Source: Trichomonas tenax (lineage: Eukaryota > Parabasalia > Trichomonadida > Trichomonadidae). Taken from it: a stretch of DNA of 64,000 nt. Positions 48,069 to 57,624 of this stretch are shown piece after piece (the stretch's first letter is position 1; each line of letters begins with the position of its first letter). The translations under genes were made by a program, and so were the position numbers. The stretch covers positions 1-64,000 of the forward strand of contig JALKBU010000034.1 in NCBI GenBank assembly GCA_023091735.1, given 5' to 3'. The notes under the pieces are model-generated. The model did no database searches, was not told where the DNA came from, and saw only the letters and a list, made by a program, of their open reading frames with translations.

Positions 48069-48133
48069 TTTACATGTCATAATAATTCAAAACTACTTCA
48101 AGCTATACGTGTCATAAAATATTTTACGTGTCA
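48069..48133 (-). promoter_or_regulatory. Two recurrent motifs (TTTACATGTCA, TTTACGTGTCA) upstream of the C2 gene
   Basis: Matches at 48069-48079 and 48123-48133, 71 and 125 bp upstream of the C2 gene start, with a near-match (ACGTGTCATAAA) between them. Confidence 0.5.
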
Positions 48134-48300
48134 AATATTATTATCATGATTTATTTTATGAGATAATCAATGATTTGCCTTAATAGAGATTTTGAGTTTG
48201 ATAAAAAAGGATTAATTAAGAAACGAATTCATGTTGAAATATCGAATTTTGTGATATTAATTTAAAACAAACAAACATATTATTTAACATGACTATAATA

Positions 48301-50613
48301 TCATCGAGGAGCCATCCTACTTGTGTTTCTTCTGGGTCTTGTGAAGTGTTTTTCTATTGGTGGAGGTGGAATAACGAATCCAAGACGCCTATATTCGTTT
48401 TCGATTTCTTTTATCTTAGCATTAGGGCGTTCAAGTTCTCTCTTCATCTGTTCCTTTAGATCGGAGACTCGCTGCTCATTGGTGCTGATTAAGAGCTTCT
48501 TATCTTTCTTGTATTGGTGCTCAGCATCTGATCTTTTTCCTCCTGGTGCTGTCATAACTGCAGGACGATATATCAGTGCGCCGTCAGCACTTTTAACTTT
48601 CTTCTGACGCATCTGCAACTGGTAGTGTGCATCTAGTTGCTGTAATCTAAGCTTTCCTTCTTCCTTCTCAGCTTCTATCTTTTGGGTCCAGTTCTTTGTG
48701 ATCATGTCAACAGTTCCACGAGCATCATGCAATCTAATATCAAGCAAAAGCTTCTGATTAGTGTCAGTCTTATCATCATTGACAATGAGATTGAGTGGGT
48801 CATCCTGAATGTCTGCAATATCATTTTTATCTTCGTCATCTGAACTCTCAACTGTGTATTCGAGATTAAGCTTTGGAACTTTGATTTGAGGTGAGAAAGG
48901 TTTGTGATTTGATATCGATACTGAACTCATGAAAGGAAGGAATGACTGATCACTGTAGTTGAAATTCTCTTGCGATGCAAACACGCTCTTTTTCTTTCTT
49001 GTAGGAGTATCTTTGACAACAGCAAAGTTCTCTGCATTTTCAATAACTTTGTCATCTGAGTATTCACTTGATGAGTTATCAAGGTCTTTAGTGATAAATG
49101 ATTGCGGACTAATATTCTTAATAACAGGGGAATCTAATTTCAAGGGCGATGCGGTATCCATTGAAGAGTCTGTTAATGGGAATGCAAACTCATCTGATGT
49201 CTCTTCTGTCGGTAAAGGAGTAGTTGAACTGTTCCTGACGTCACTCACAGATAAACCTTTCTGCTTGAGATACTCAATAGCCTCTGAAGGAATAACGAGA
49301 TCATCAAGATCATCATTATCACCTTCGACTAAGAATGGAGGAATATTATAAGAAGCTTGGATTCCGATTCTCTCGCAAAGTTTTCTCTGTTCGAGAGCCT
49401 CCTTTGAGTCTGATGGAACAACTAAATCATCATCAGACACATCATCAAACGGGCAATTATTATTGACGAGTATTTCGTTTTGTATCTGTTTCTGCCGCTG
49501 AATAAGTTTCGCGATTTCTGGATCTTGAAAAACACTTGATTTTATAAAAGCGGGAGACTCTGCAATCAAAGGCGGTGTGAAATCTTGTTCATTTTCAAGT
49601 TGCCCCTGTACTGATTGTATTTGTTTCTTTCTTGATGATGAAGAAGATGAAGAAGAATCTTCATCTGGAGGTTTAACTAAAATCTTGCGTTTTTTATCTT
49701 TTGGAGATCCACTTTTTGGTGGAGAAATAGGAATTCTTGATTTTCTTGGTTTTCGTGATGGACTGTCGATAATCTCACCGGAAATATTTATTTTATCGGT
49801 TTCATCAACAGATCTGTTGAGAGACTGGTAATTCGTAGTAATGATGTACAATTCTGATGGAGCAATTATTGCTATTCCTGCATCTCGAGAATTTGATAAT
49901 AATAAATTTATGAAATGAGTGTCTTGAAGCATTGTGTCAAAGGTTGTTTTGATGCTCTGTAAGTTTATTTTCTTGAATTTAACGATATTTCCATTATATT
50001 GTCTGACTATGTTTTTTAGCTTGGATAAAGCTGATTTGTCGATGTAATAATCTTGTGCAAAATCATCCATAAACTTTTGGGTGTCTTGTTGTATACCAAT
50101 TGATTTAATTCTAAGTTCAAATCGAATATCATTGCAAATTTGAAGTATTGTTTCGGAATTTGCCGGTGTGTCGCTTGTAATTTCATCAAGAACGCCATCG
50201 CATACTTGATCTAGCATCTGTTTATTGATTTTAGCGAATATCACGCAAAATAAAATATTAATATTTTGTATTTCTATGAAAATTCCAGCATACTTATACA
50301 TTTTATCTGATAAAGAATCTAAAATGTTAGTATTTGTTGAAATATTTTGAATAATTAAAGATACTGGATCTTCATTGTTAAAATTTGAAATTATATCCTT
50401 GTGGATCTGTATCTCTTCTATAAATTGAAATTGCTTGAATAACTGAGATTGTAGTATTTCCTTTGAAAATTGTTCATCATTTGCAAATTTCTTCGAATTC
50501 TTCTGCAATTCCTTCTCTACTATGATATTATCCTTTTCGTCCCTCGCCTTATTGAGATGTCGTATGAGCTTGAACTCATTGACGTTTAAAATCGAGAGCG
50601 GAAGCGAAATCAA
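48301..50613 (-). CDS. Large hypothetical protein, about 770 codons, no ATG at the expected start
   Basis: The frame is open from about 50660 to the stop at 48301, but its first in-frame Met is about 104 codons inside. The likely N-terminus (ISLPLSILNVNEFKLIRHLN) lies downstream of a TTG and close to a promoter-type motif. The N-terminal 200 residues weakly resemble a CAP/SCP-type fold (IRHLNKARDE...). The middle is basic and Ser-rich (SSSSSSSRKK), with two copies of a D-D-L-V-x-P-S repeat (DDDLVVPSDSKEALEQ, LDDLVIPSEAIEYLKQ). The C-terminal 150 residues are a charged helix. Product unknown. A non-AUG start, small 5' exon, or lost start is possible. Confidence 0.6.
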   Translation of the reverse strand: MISLPLSILNVNEFKLIRHLNKARDEKDNIIVEKELQKNSKKFANDEQFSKEILQSQLFKQFQFIEEIQIHKDIISNFNNEDPVSLIIQNISTNTNILDSLSDKMYKYAGIFIEIQNINILFCVIFAKINKQMLDQVCDGVLDEITSDTPANSETILQICNDIRFELRIKSIGIQQDTQKFMDDFAQDYYIDKSALSKLKNIVRQYNGNIVKFKKINLQSIKTTFDTMLQDTHFINLLLSNSRDAGIAIIAPSELYIITTNYQSLNRSVDETDKINISGEIIDSPSRKPRKSRIPISPPKSGSPKDKKRKILVKPPDEDSSSSSSSSRKKQIQSVQGQLENEQDFTPPLIAESPAFIKSSVFQDPEIAKLIQRQKQIQNEILVNNNCPFDDVSDDDLVVPSDSKEALEQRKLCERIGIQASYNIPPFLVEGDNDDLDDLVIPSEAIEYLKQKGLSVSDVRNSSTTPLPTEETSDEFAFPLTDSSMDTASPLKLDSPVIKNISPQSFITKDLDNSSSEYSDDKVIENAENFAVVKDTPTRKKKSVFASQENFNYSDQSFLPFMSSVSISNHKPFSPQIKVPKLNLEYTVESSDDEDKNDIADIQDDPLNLIVNDDKTDTNQKLLLDIRLHDARGTVDMITKNWTQKIEAEKEEGKLRLQQLDAHYQLQMRQKKVKSADGALIYRPAVMTAPGGKRSDAEHQYKKDKKLLISTNEQRVSDLKEQMKRELERPNAKIKEIENEYRRLGFVIPPPPIEKHFTRPRRNTSRMAPR

Positions 50614-50642
50614 ACCCGAAAAAAATTATTCAGAACTGACAC

Positions 50643-50653
50643 TTTACGCGTCA
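50643..50653 (-). promoter_or_regulatory. Recurrent intergenic motif TTTACGCGTCA
   Basis: The reverse complement of TGACGCGTAAA lies 30 bp upstream of the assumed start of the 48301-50613 frame, which suggests the promoter, and so the N-terminus, is close to 50613. Confidence 0.45.
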
Positions 50654-51701
50654 ATTATTAAAAATCCAATCATTACTTAACTAATTAAGGGGGTACCTTT
50701 TAATAAGAGGTGCTTCACTATTTTCAATCAATCGCAATTGTATTTAATACAATAGCATCCATTTCCAAAAGGGGAATAAATAACATAAGAACAGAAGTCA
50801 ATTAGATGGTGGATTCACCCAGATCGAATTCATATTGAACACAAAAAAGCAAATATCGAACAACAACACATACTATTTGGTTTACATATCTGAGTTCTCA
50901 AGTTTTTGATTTCTCTGGATTTAATATTTCCTTATGTGACTTCAACACTATTATATACAAAGGCATTAGAAATCAAAGAGCTGTTTAAAAATATATGTTA
51001 TCGTTAAATAATATCCGAATATTAGAATTCATTCCAAAAATGTAATATTTTAACCTAAAACATTAAAAGTATTGTTTTATATAAGCTATAAAATAAGAAT
51101 AGCTAATTAGAATATGCTAGAAAGTTGTAGATTACGAGAAAACTATTTTTTAGTCCCAAAATTCCCTTTGAATTATTTTTCTCGTTTACTCTTTTGAGTT
51201 TTGCGATTTTTAACGAGTGACCCCCCTATAGATCAGATCTGATAAAACATTTGCGTGCCTTTCTGGGGTTCTGTTTACAGTGGTATCAATAATATCTCTG
51301 CAAACAAAGACCAAGCCGCTAATCCAATATGATTTTGCTTAAACAAACACTATCTTGTATTGGAAGATGATGGAAGCTCTTCTCTTATCTTATCTATTGT
51401 AGGTATAACTGCATGTTAATAATATAGATGTAGCCTATATTAAAACGCAGCATTTATAAATATATTAACAAAATCAATTATAATTAATACATTCATAAAC
51501 AGTGTGATTATATATTATTATTTTAAGAATATGAGACTCTGTTTTTGTATTTTTTAAAAAAGCAATAATTTAACTTATGTAGTATTTCCATTTATTTTAA
51601 TAAGAAATTGGTGCTTTTCAGGGGTGCTGAGTATGTTTATAGCATTTGCTTGTCTATTTAACTTGAGGCTCTCCATGCCTCCATGAGATTTCATTGAATT
51701 T

Positions 51702-51712
51702 TGACATGTAAA
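51702..51712 (+). promoter_or_regulatory. Recurrent intergenic motif TGACATGTAAA
   Basis: An exact TGWCRYGTAAA match inside the 51175-52203 element, about 110 bp upstream of the candidate structured RNA at 51820. Confidence 0.35.
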
Positions 51713-51819
51713 ATAACGAAAGTCATCATTTTTGACACATATTATCTGATATTTATCATGTAAAGTCGAAAATTTGATATTTATTGTTACCAATGAGCAA
51801 ATTTTATGTGAACTTGTGG

Positions 51820-51892
51820 TAGCACAATGGTATGTTTGCTCGATGCATGAGCAAAGGAATGCCGCTTGACTCGCGCGCGTAGCGGATTTTTT
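51820..51892 (+). ncRNA. Candidate structured small RNA with Pol III-like signals
   Basis: TAGCACAATGG at 51820-51830 fits a tRNA-type A box. A 7-bp perfect hairpin follows (TTTGCTC, loop GATGCAT, GAGCAAA; 51835-51855), then CCGCT...AGCGG (51862-51885) and a T6 run (51887-51892) that would terminate Pol III. The stretch is much richer in G+C than its surroundings. It does not fold as a tRNA: no acceptor stem or T arm can be drawn. This is a candidate only. Confidence 0.3.
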
Positions 51893-52389
51893 CTTTTCTA
51901 TTTTTTGATTTTTCTAGGGGAACTCTTGCAAAAATAAGCGAGCGAACGCTATAATAGTGAGATGTATTTGTTATAATCATCAAAGAGATTCATAACAGAA
52001 GCCTATTAATGATTTGTAATAGGTTTCTGTTTGTAATCACATGATATCATGATTAAGTAATACCTTGCTAAGATCATGAAACAGATTGCACCACTAGAAT
52101 CAGCACCACAAAAAAGCACGTAAATGTTTCATCAGATTCGTCCAGGAAGAGGGTTACTCGTTAAAAATCGCAAAACTCAAAAAGGTCAACGAGAAAAAAA
52201 GTGGAGCCCAAAATTCCTGGAGGTTAAAAATGAGATCATTTTTTGAAAAATTGTTTTATGTGATAAAACATTCTGAAGATATTTTTAGGAGAGCGAAGCT
52301 ATAGGGATATACTGCTATTTCAATAATGTTGATAAAGTATATATTCAATTTTGAAACATGACGGATTTATTTACAAACAATTATTATCT

Positions 52390-53487
52390 CTAATTAAGGT
52401 CGTCTACGTCGACAGGGGCTGAGGTAACGAGGAAATCGTTACGCGAGGTTGAGACGATCCTTGTAGCAAGCTCAGAATGAGATGGGAAGATATATTTGTT
52501 CGAACCGAATGTTTTGATCTCATCCGGATTGACACCTTCATCAGCTTCCCAACCAAGCTCGTACTCTATGGTTCTCACAACATCGTCGCACTCGCCAAGC
52601 AGCTCTGCAGAGAAGTCGCACTTAACAGTCGCTCTATTAATAAGTATCGAAGGAACGTGTTTCATCAACTTCGGAATCTCTGAAACAGGCGCAACCCTCA
52701 AAGAAGTACCAATGACTATGAGGAGATCAGCTTCACGTGCATCCAATTCCAACTCATAATCATTTAAGTTTACTGGCTGACCGAAGAAGACTATTCCAGG
52801 CTTAATCGATCCACCGCAAAAATGGCATGTTGGTACCTCGCCCTTTTCTACGGAATCTCTTAAATCTCCAATTTGGTGGAGTGCACCGCATTTCATGCAG
52901 TGTGACTCTCTCCATGATCCGTGAACTGAGCGGAGATGATTTGGAGAGATTCCAATGTCGAGGGCATCAACATTCTGTGTGTAAAGGCGCAAAAGCTTGC
53001 CGCGATTTTCCAATTCTTGGATGAAATAATGAGCTGCAGAATGCTTAGGATTTCGATCTGGGAAAATGGTGTGTGCAAAGCGCCAGAAAATCGATGGTTC
53101 TTTTTCGAAATAGTCTAAATCGAAAACTTGACATGGATCGTCAAAAACACCAGCTTTGGCAATTGAATCATACAGGCCGCCAGGTGAACGAAAATCAGGG
53201 CCAACACTACCACCAGCACCCAAAATAACTACAATTTTCCAAGCCTTATCAATCAACGAAAGAACTGAGCTGAATCCCTTGATAGATGGAATCTGGGACT
53301 GTCCATAAAGTCTTCCGCTGTTGTAAGTCAGGTCGTATATCTTTTTCCATATTACATCTTCAGAATCGGTAATCTCGCTGGCATCCTTTTGCAGGAGGTT
53401 AGCTAAAAGCTCCCTGGGGTCTGCTCCAAACTCCAACCCGTCGAACAGGACTGATCTAGAGGTTAAATACGAGACAGGCCTCATCAT
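52390..53487 (-). CDS. Sir2-family NAD-dependent deacylase (SIRT1-like class)
   Basis: The 365-residue protein has the sirtuin core: GAGGSVGPDFRSPGGLY (NAD loop), TQNVDALD, catalytic His in VHGSWRESH, the zinc CxxC pairs (CMKCG, CHFCGG), PGIVFFGQPV and GTSLRVAPV. The pre-core segment (FGADPRELLANLLQKD) and IVIGTSLRVAPVSEIP resemble SIRT1/Hst-type enzymes, which deacetylate histones and other proteins. The NAD loop is about three residues shorter than the usual GAGxSxxxGIPDFR. The gene ends TAG-AGA-TAA. Confidence 0.92.
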   Translation of the reverse strand: MMRPVSYLTSRSVLFDGLEFGADPRELLANLLQKDASEITDSEDVIWKKIYDLTYNSGRLYGQSQIPSIKGFSSVLSLIDKAWKIVVILGAGGSVGPDFRSPGGLYDSIAKAGVFDDPCQVFDLDYFEKEPSIFWRFAHTIFPDRNPKHSAAHYFIQELENRGKLLRLYTQNVDALDIGISPNHLRSVHGSWRESHCMKCGALHQIGDLRDSVEKGEVPTCHFCGGSIKPGIVFFGQPVNLNDYELELDAREADLLIVIGTSLRVAPVSEIPKLMKHVPSILINRATVKCDFSAELLGECDDVVRTIEYELGWEADEGVNPDEIKTFGSNKYIFPSHSELATRIVSTSRNDFLVTSAPVDVDDLN

Positions 53488-54226
53488 TGCTTACTTGTTC
53501 TTCCATAGGGCATTCAAACATCAAACTCAACCGTAAATTTCATTCAATTTTCACGGATCGGCCAAAAATTTTAAGAGTTATCGCCCATTTATTTTGAATA
53601 TGAACGGTTAAAGATTTTTCCCTTTAAGGGACACATTTGTTGCTTTTTCGTTATAGTATAAGATTTTCTAGTTCAAAATTCTCACAGAAAAGTTGAAATT
53701 TGTGATAGTTATTAATCATGGGTTGCATAACAGGAATACAGTAATTATTGGAAGAAAATTTTTACCTCTCAAAGCTGAAAATTTTTGGTAGTCATTGATT
53801 AAATTTAAAATCTAATATCTACATAATATATGTAACAGAAATATCACAGTTATTTTGATGATTATGTTATATCACAAGAATTTACTAATAAATTGGTCAT
53901 TTTTATTTATCATTTAGATATTGCATTAATCCATCTGCTATTTAATGAAATTTCATTGAAGCAAATTTGTATTTCTGTTAAAAATCAATATCCATACGTA
54001 ATATAGTCACATAATTCAATTCTGAGTGCCGATTTGAAAAAGTGTCGAATCGGTTAACCTAATTGAAAAATAAATTATGCGTTTAGAAATTAAATTTCAC
54101 TTGATATTTCTCTTTATCGTCCTTTGCTATCTCTGATTTTAAAACTGATAATGAGTTGATTTTTGTGATATGACATCATTGAAAATATTTTATTTCGAGC
54201 AATTCAACTTAAGTCAAACAATAGAT

Positions 54227-54237
54227 TTTACATGTCA
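54227..54237 (-). promoter_or_regulatory. Recurrent intergenic motif TTTACATGTCA
   Basis: The reverse complement of TGACATGTAAA, about 80 bp before the decayed frame starting near 54310. Confidence 0.4.
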
Positions 54238-54309
54238 AAATGTATGAAATATGTTAATTCTAATCTATTACAATTGCATATTCCATTTTTATTATAAACT
54301 AAATTTTTT

Positions 54310-55625
54310 AATGAAGGTCTCCCCTCAATTTTTATCGTTCTTTGATGGATGTTGGCGGTCTCTCCTTTACTTTCTCCTGAGGGTCCTCCATCAGGGCATT
54401 GAACCTCCAGGCATGAATGTGCTCATGTCCTAGAGGTCAAATCTCGTTTTTCCCGTGCACACTTCGAAGCATTGTTTGATCGACAACTAAAGGTCGGCGT
54501 ACAGACTTAGCCTGCTGCAAAAGATTTATCAATGACCCTTACAGTCACTGAATATTAGGATGAGTTACGATTTCAACATTTTATTTTTCTCCCTTTGCAA
54601 ATAAGGGATTCTTATTATACTAAACAATATACTTTCTTAAGCTACTCTCATCGATGGGTATATTACCTATAGATTAAAATTTTATAAAATAAAATTATTT
54701 TGGTTTTACGGGAAAAGTAAAGGGATCAATGATGATTCCCATGAGTCTGAAGCATCATATTATGCTTCCCTGGTCGTGAAATTGTATTCTGAAATTGTCA
54801 TCTACAATAAAAATTGGAATTTTTGGACATGAAGTGATGTGTATGATCCTAGTGGATCAAGTAGCGGTATTTTTTCGTAAATCATCGTGATAAAATGAAA
54901 TTTGGAAATCCAGCAATCACGATCTGGACAACAAGTAAATAAATGACATAATAGAAGTAATAAAAATTATTGTCTATGACTTGCAGTCTGGATGCATGAG
55001 GTTTAATTAGTGAAATTCAAGATTTTTGTCTGGACAACAAGTAAATAATGATCGTCTCTAAAGCGCTGTTTTCTGCTGCTTTTTGGGCGTCGTCGGACCT
55101 TGAAAACTGTTAAGCTATGTCCAGTGTATACAGACACTGATTTCGAAGTTCTCTTATTGGTGAAAAAAGCCAATAAAATGAAAATTATTATTAAATACAC
55201 AATATGCAACAGAAAATAGTTCGTAGAACGAAAAGATTTACTGCAGACAACAGGAAGACAATGATTTCTCTTCGGATAAAATTATCCGATAAATATTCAC
55301 CTCTGGGCTTTAAATGGTTCAGCATCTGCGCGGAGTCGAGGGAACCCTATTTTGAAGCTTGCTTCGCTTCACTGTACTTTCCAATATAATCGGAAGATTG
55401 CTTCATGCTTTCCCACCCAAAAAGGGGTCAATGACAGCAGCCTCGGTGATTACAGTCGAAATCAACGTAACCTTGTCTAAACTAGAGTTATTGCTTGGAA
55501 TCCTTGCAAATTCTTCCCCTTGTTACGAGTGAAGAACAGCCACTGAAAAGCATTACACCTACAGTTACAGAAGCTGGCTCGAGTTTCTTTCTTGTCGGTA
55601 AAATTGCTCATGATTATCACCGATA
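54310..55625 (+). pseudogene. Heavily decayed protein-coding relic, family unknown
   Basis: Plus-strand frames carry successive protein-like segments with stops between them: FEALFDRQLKVGVQT, PAAKDLSMTLTVTEY, then RRTKRFTADNRKTMISLRIK and LGFKWFSICAESREPYFEA (55204-55389), then SVITVEINVTLSKLELLLGI, then EEQPLKSITPTVTEAGSSFF and VGKIAHDYHR (ending near 55620). G+C content rises to gene-like levels here. The relic may derive from a transposon gene, given the repeats beside it. A 19-bp direct repeat (TCTGGACAACAAGTAAATA) occurs at 54923 and 55029. Confidence 0.45.
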
Positions 55626-55629
55626 ATAG

Positions 55630-55720
55630 TCGCTAGCGGCAGATTACGATTCATGGGCTTCGCTGATGAAGCCGCTACGGTTTTTAGCCTTCAAAAGGCC
55701 CAGAAGAACGAGTTCTTCTG
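55630..55720. repeat. Cluster of strong hairpins
   Basis: Nested and adjacent inverted repeats: TAGCGGC/GCCGCTA (55634-55640, 55671-55677), GGCTTC/GAAGCC (55656-55661, 55668-55673), GCCTT/AAGGC (55687-55699) and AGAAGAAC-GA-GTTCTTCT (55702-55719, perfect 8-bp stem with 2-base spacer). The first two are mutually exclusive folds. Confidence 0.6.
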
Positions 55721-55850
55721 TCATTTAGTGAAGTGAAAAACATTTTGATTTTATGATAACTTGTTGTTGATCATACACGGATCAAAATTAAACTATGTTC
55801 TAAATGACTCTTTAACGCTCAGAAAAATTGAGAAGGCACATTGTGAGTAT

Positions 55851-55940
55851 TTTTTAATCTAAGTACTCTACGGGCGTGTTTGTCACAATATTGAGGGGAC
55901 CCCTTGAAAAAATTGAGAGGTGTACCTAGATTAAAAAATG
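55851..55940. mobile_element. Second copy of the small inverted-repeat element at 14801-14907
   Basis: Matches the 14811-14900 copy with few differences (TACTCTACGGGCGTGTT; CTTGAAAAAATTGAGAGG; GTACCTAGATTAAAAAATG). The left flank differs from that copy before TTTTTAATCTA. Confidence 0.7.
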
Positions 55941-56013
55941 TCGTTTATTACGATTAATTTTAAGTTCTCATGATCATTCCTTTATACAGAATACATCATA
56001 TTCTGATTCGAAA

Positions 56014-56123
56014 TTTACATGTCAGAATCATATTCATCGGTTTACATTACACATTAAATTTCAGATTTTTTGATATATGCCATAGAAGTAACCGAATTAA
56101 TTCAATGTAACATTTACATGACA
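56014..56123 (-). promoter_or_regulatory. Two recurrent motifs (TTTACATGTCA, TTTACATGACA)
   Basis: Matches at 56014-56024 and 56113-56123, about 300 and 200 bp upstream of the Ste24-like gene. A related GCATGTCAAAA lies at about 56183. Confidence 0.45.
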
Positions 56124-56319
56124 AAAATATTTTATCATCCCAATATTAGATCAAACTATCGATTATAATTTAAAAATCAATGCATGTCAAAAAAATTCAA
56201 AGATGTTTGAATGTCGGATTTTAACATGAAATATATTTAAAAAAATCTTCATTAATATAGTTTTTGGAACATATTGAGAACGGTTTGGTCAAAGATTTTT
56301 TCAAAATAATTTTTTCCAA

Positions 56320-57624
56320 ATGAAAGATCGAAATCCGCTGATTTCATTCTTTCTGATTATGATTGCTGTCCTAAATTTCTGCATTTACGGTTCGGAGCTC
56401 CTGCAAATCAACTCGCAGTATAAATGGGCCAATTTCAATGGGCAAGATATCCAACAGTTCAATTATCCTAGAGAATCGACTATTGTCAGTCTCATACAGA
56501 GTATAACTACGACTGCATATTACTACTTGATCTACACATTCAGCAAACCTATCATCAAACCAATTAAAAATGATTATCAATTGGCATTTTACTTGATTTT
56601 GTCGCGATGGCTATTCACATCATTTCCATTCTCACTGTGGCAGATATTCTGGGTGGATTCACGTTTTGGTTTTAATCGCAAGCCCCTCACATTATTTGTA
56701 TGTGAAGAATTGTTATCGCAATTCATCATTTTGTTGAGTGCATTCTTTTTGATATCCTTCTTTGACTACGTTTCGAAATCAATCGCCAATATTAATGATG
56801 AAACTGTTGTTCTCGAAACTGAAGTTTCAGAAAACAGCAATGACTTCTTACATTACAGTGGAACGCCACCTGAAAAAGAGTCTGGTTGTACTAATATATC
56901 GATAAATGATATTCTCAATGTATATTATGTCATTGTTGTGTCTCTCTTGTTCACTATTGGCTTTTTCGTCAAATCAATTTGGAAGAAGAGTGACACTGTC
57001 CAACCCAATGCCAAATTATCAAAATCTTTCACTGAACTCTATTTTATTCATGGATTAACTTTCAAAAATCCTGTCATCAATATGGAATCATCAACAAGCA
57101 CTAAACTGACCATAGGACTGCAAGGTTTGATATCTAAAACGGTCGTTATATCAGATAATATAATCAATGCATTCAATAATGATCAGCTAAGTGCCATTTT
57201 GTCTGTATTCCAATACAGATCCAATAGTCAGGAAGGTGTTTTAACACTGCTTACCTACATTTTTGAAGTGATGATGATTCCATTTTTCATACAATCAATA
57301 TTAAACAATGTTTCTCGCAAGGTCAGGCTGAAAAATATTGCTCCAACAATTATTCCATATCTTTTTGTTTACTTATACATTGATGATTTTATCTTTTCCA
57401 AGATACGCATTTTCATACAAAGGAAGATGTTCAACAATGGTATAGATTTCGCTTCTGATTTGAGCCTTCCTATAGCCGACGCGATTGTCAGACTCTTTGT
57501 CCTTAATCGCGATACAATCTCGCATTCTCCCTTCTACACATTCTTTGCTAGGACTCAACCAACTTTAGAACAATGTTTGGTCTATATTGCTTTAGCCAAG
57601 CAAAAATTTGTTGGAATAATTTGA
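56320..57624 (+). CDS. Ste24/M48-like multi-pass membrane protein lacking the zinc motif; probable pseudoprotease
   Basis: The 434-residue protein has about seven membrane segments (near 8-27, 58-78, 90-108, 125-150, 205-226, 305-325, 338-358) and Ste24 landmarks: the FGFNRKPLTLFVCEELLSQF segment and a C-terminal LFVLNRDTISHSPFY...TQPTLEQCLVYI end. Ste24 cleaves prenylated CaaX proteins with HExxH zinc chemistry. Here the position of HELGH (after L-S-A-I-L) reads SVFQY, residues 295-299, and the downstream E-x-x-x-D ligand Glu is Asn372 (NNGIDFA). The frame is intact, so selection may retain a non-catalytic role. The family call rests on scattered motifs. Confidence 0.7.
   Translation: MKDRNPLISFFLIMIAVLNFCIYGSELLQINSQYKWANFNGQDIQQFNYPRESTIVSLIQSITTTAYYYLIYTFSKPIIKPIKNDYQLAFYLILSRWLFTSFPFSLWQIFWVDSRFGFNRKPLTLFVCEELLSQFIILLSAFFLISFFDYVSKSIANINDETVVLETEVSENSNDFLHYSGTPPEKESGCTNISINDILNVYYVIVVSLLFTIGFFVKSIWKKSDTVQPNAKLSKSFTELYFIHGLTFKNPVINMESSTSTKLTIGLQGLISKTVVISDNIINAFNNDQLSAILSVFQYRSNSQEGVLTLLTYIFEVMMIPFFIQSILNNVSRKVRLKNIAPTIIPYLFVYLYIDDFIFSKIRIFIQRKMFNNGIDFASDLSLPIADAIVRLFVLNRDTISHSPFYTFFARTQPTLEQCLVYIALAKQKFVGII

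Larger units (their letters stand above)
51175..52203. mobile_element. Non-autonomous inverted-repeat element, about 1.03 kb
   Basis: The left arm (51175-51226, CTCGTTTACTCTTTTGAG... through TTGCGATTTTTAACGAGTGACCC) and the right arm (52149-52203) are inverted copies with a few mismatches over about 50 bp. No target duplication was clear. The interior lacks an intact ORF but carries hairpins and a TGACATGTAAA motif (51702-51712). Confidence 0.6.
50614..52389. other. Gene-poor region, 1.8 kb, with an inverted-repeat element
   Basis: Contains a TGWCRYGTAAA motif at each side, the 51175-52203 inverted-repeat element, and within it a G+C-richer hairpin region (51820-51892). No intact ORF is supported. 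Confidence 0.5.
53488..56319. other. Gene-poor region, 2.8 kb
   Basis: Contains a decayed, G+C-richer plus-strand reading frame (54310-55625), a run of strong hairpins (55630-55720), a copy of the 14801 element (55851-55940), and three TGWCRYGTAAA motifs. The stretch 53520-54200 shows nothing I can support. Confidence 0.5.

Noticed and set aside
51575..51793. 72-codon minus-strand ORF inside the 1-kb inverted-repeat element
   Set aside because: No family features and it runs across a regulatory-type motif; too short to support.
51820..51892. tRNA gene
   Set aside because: The A-box match and a 7-bp stem suggested a tRNA, but there is no acceptor stem, no proper T arm, and U33 is absent; reported only as a candidate structured RNA.
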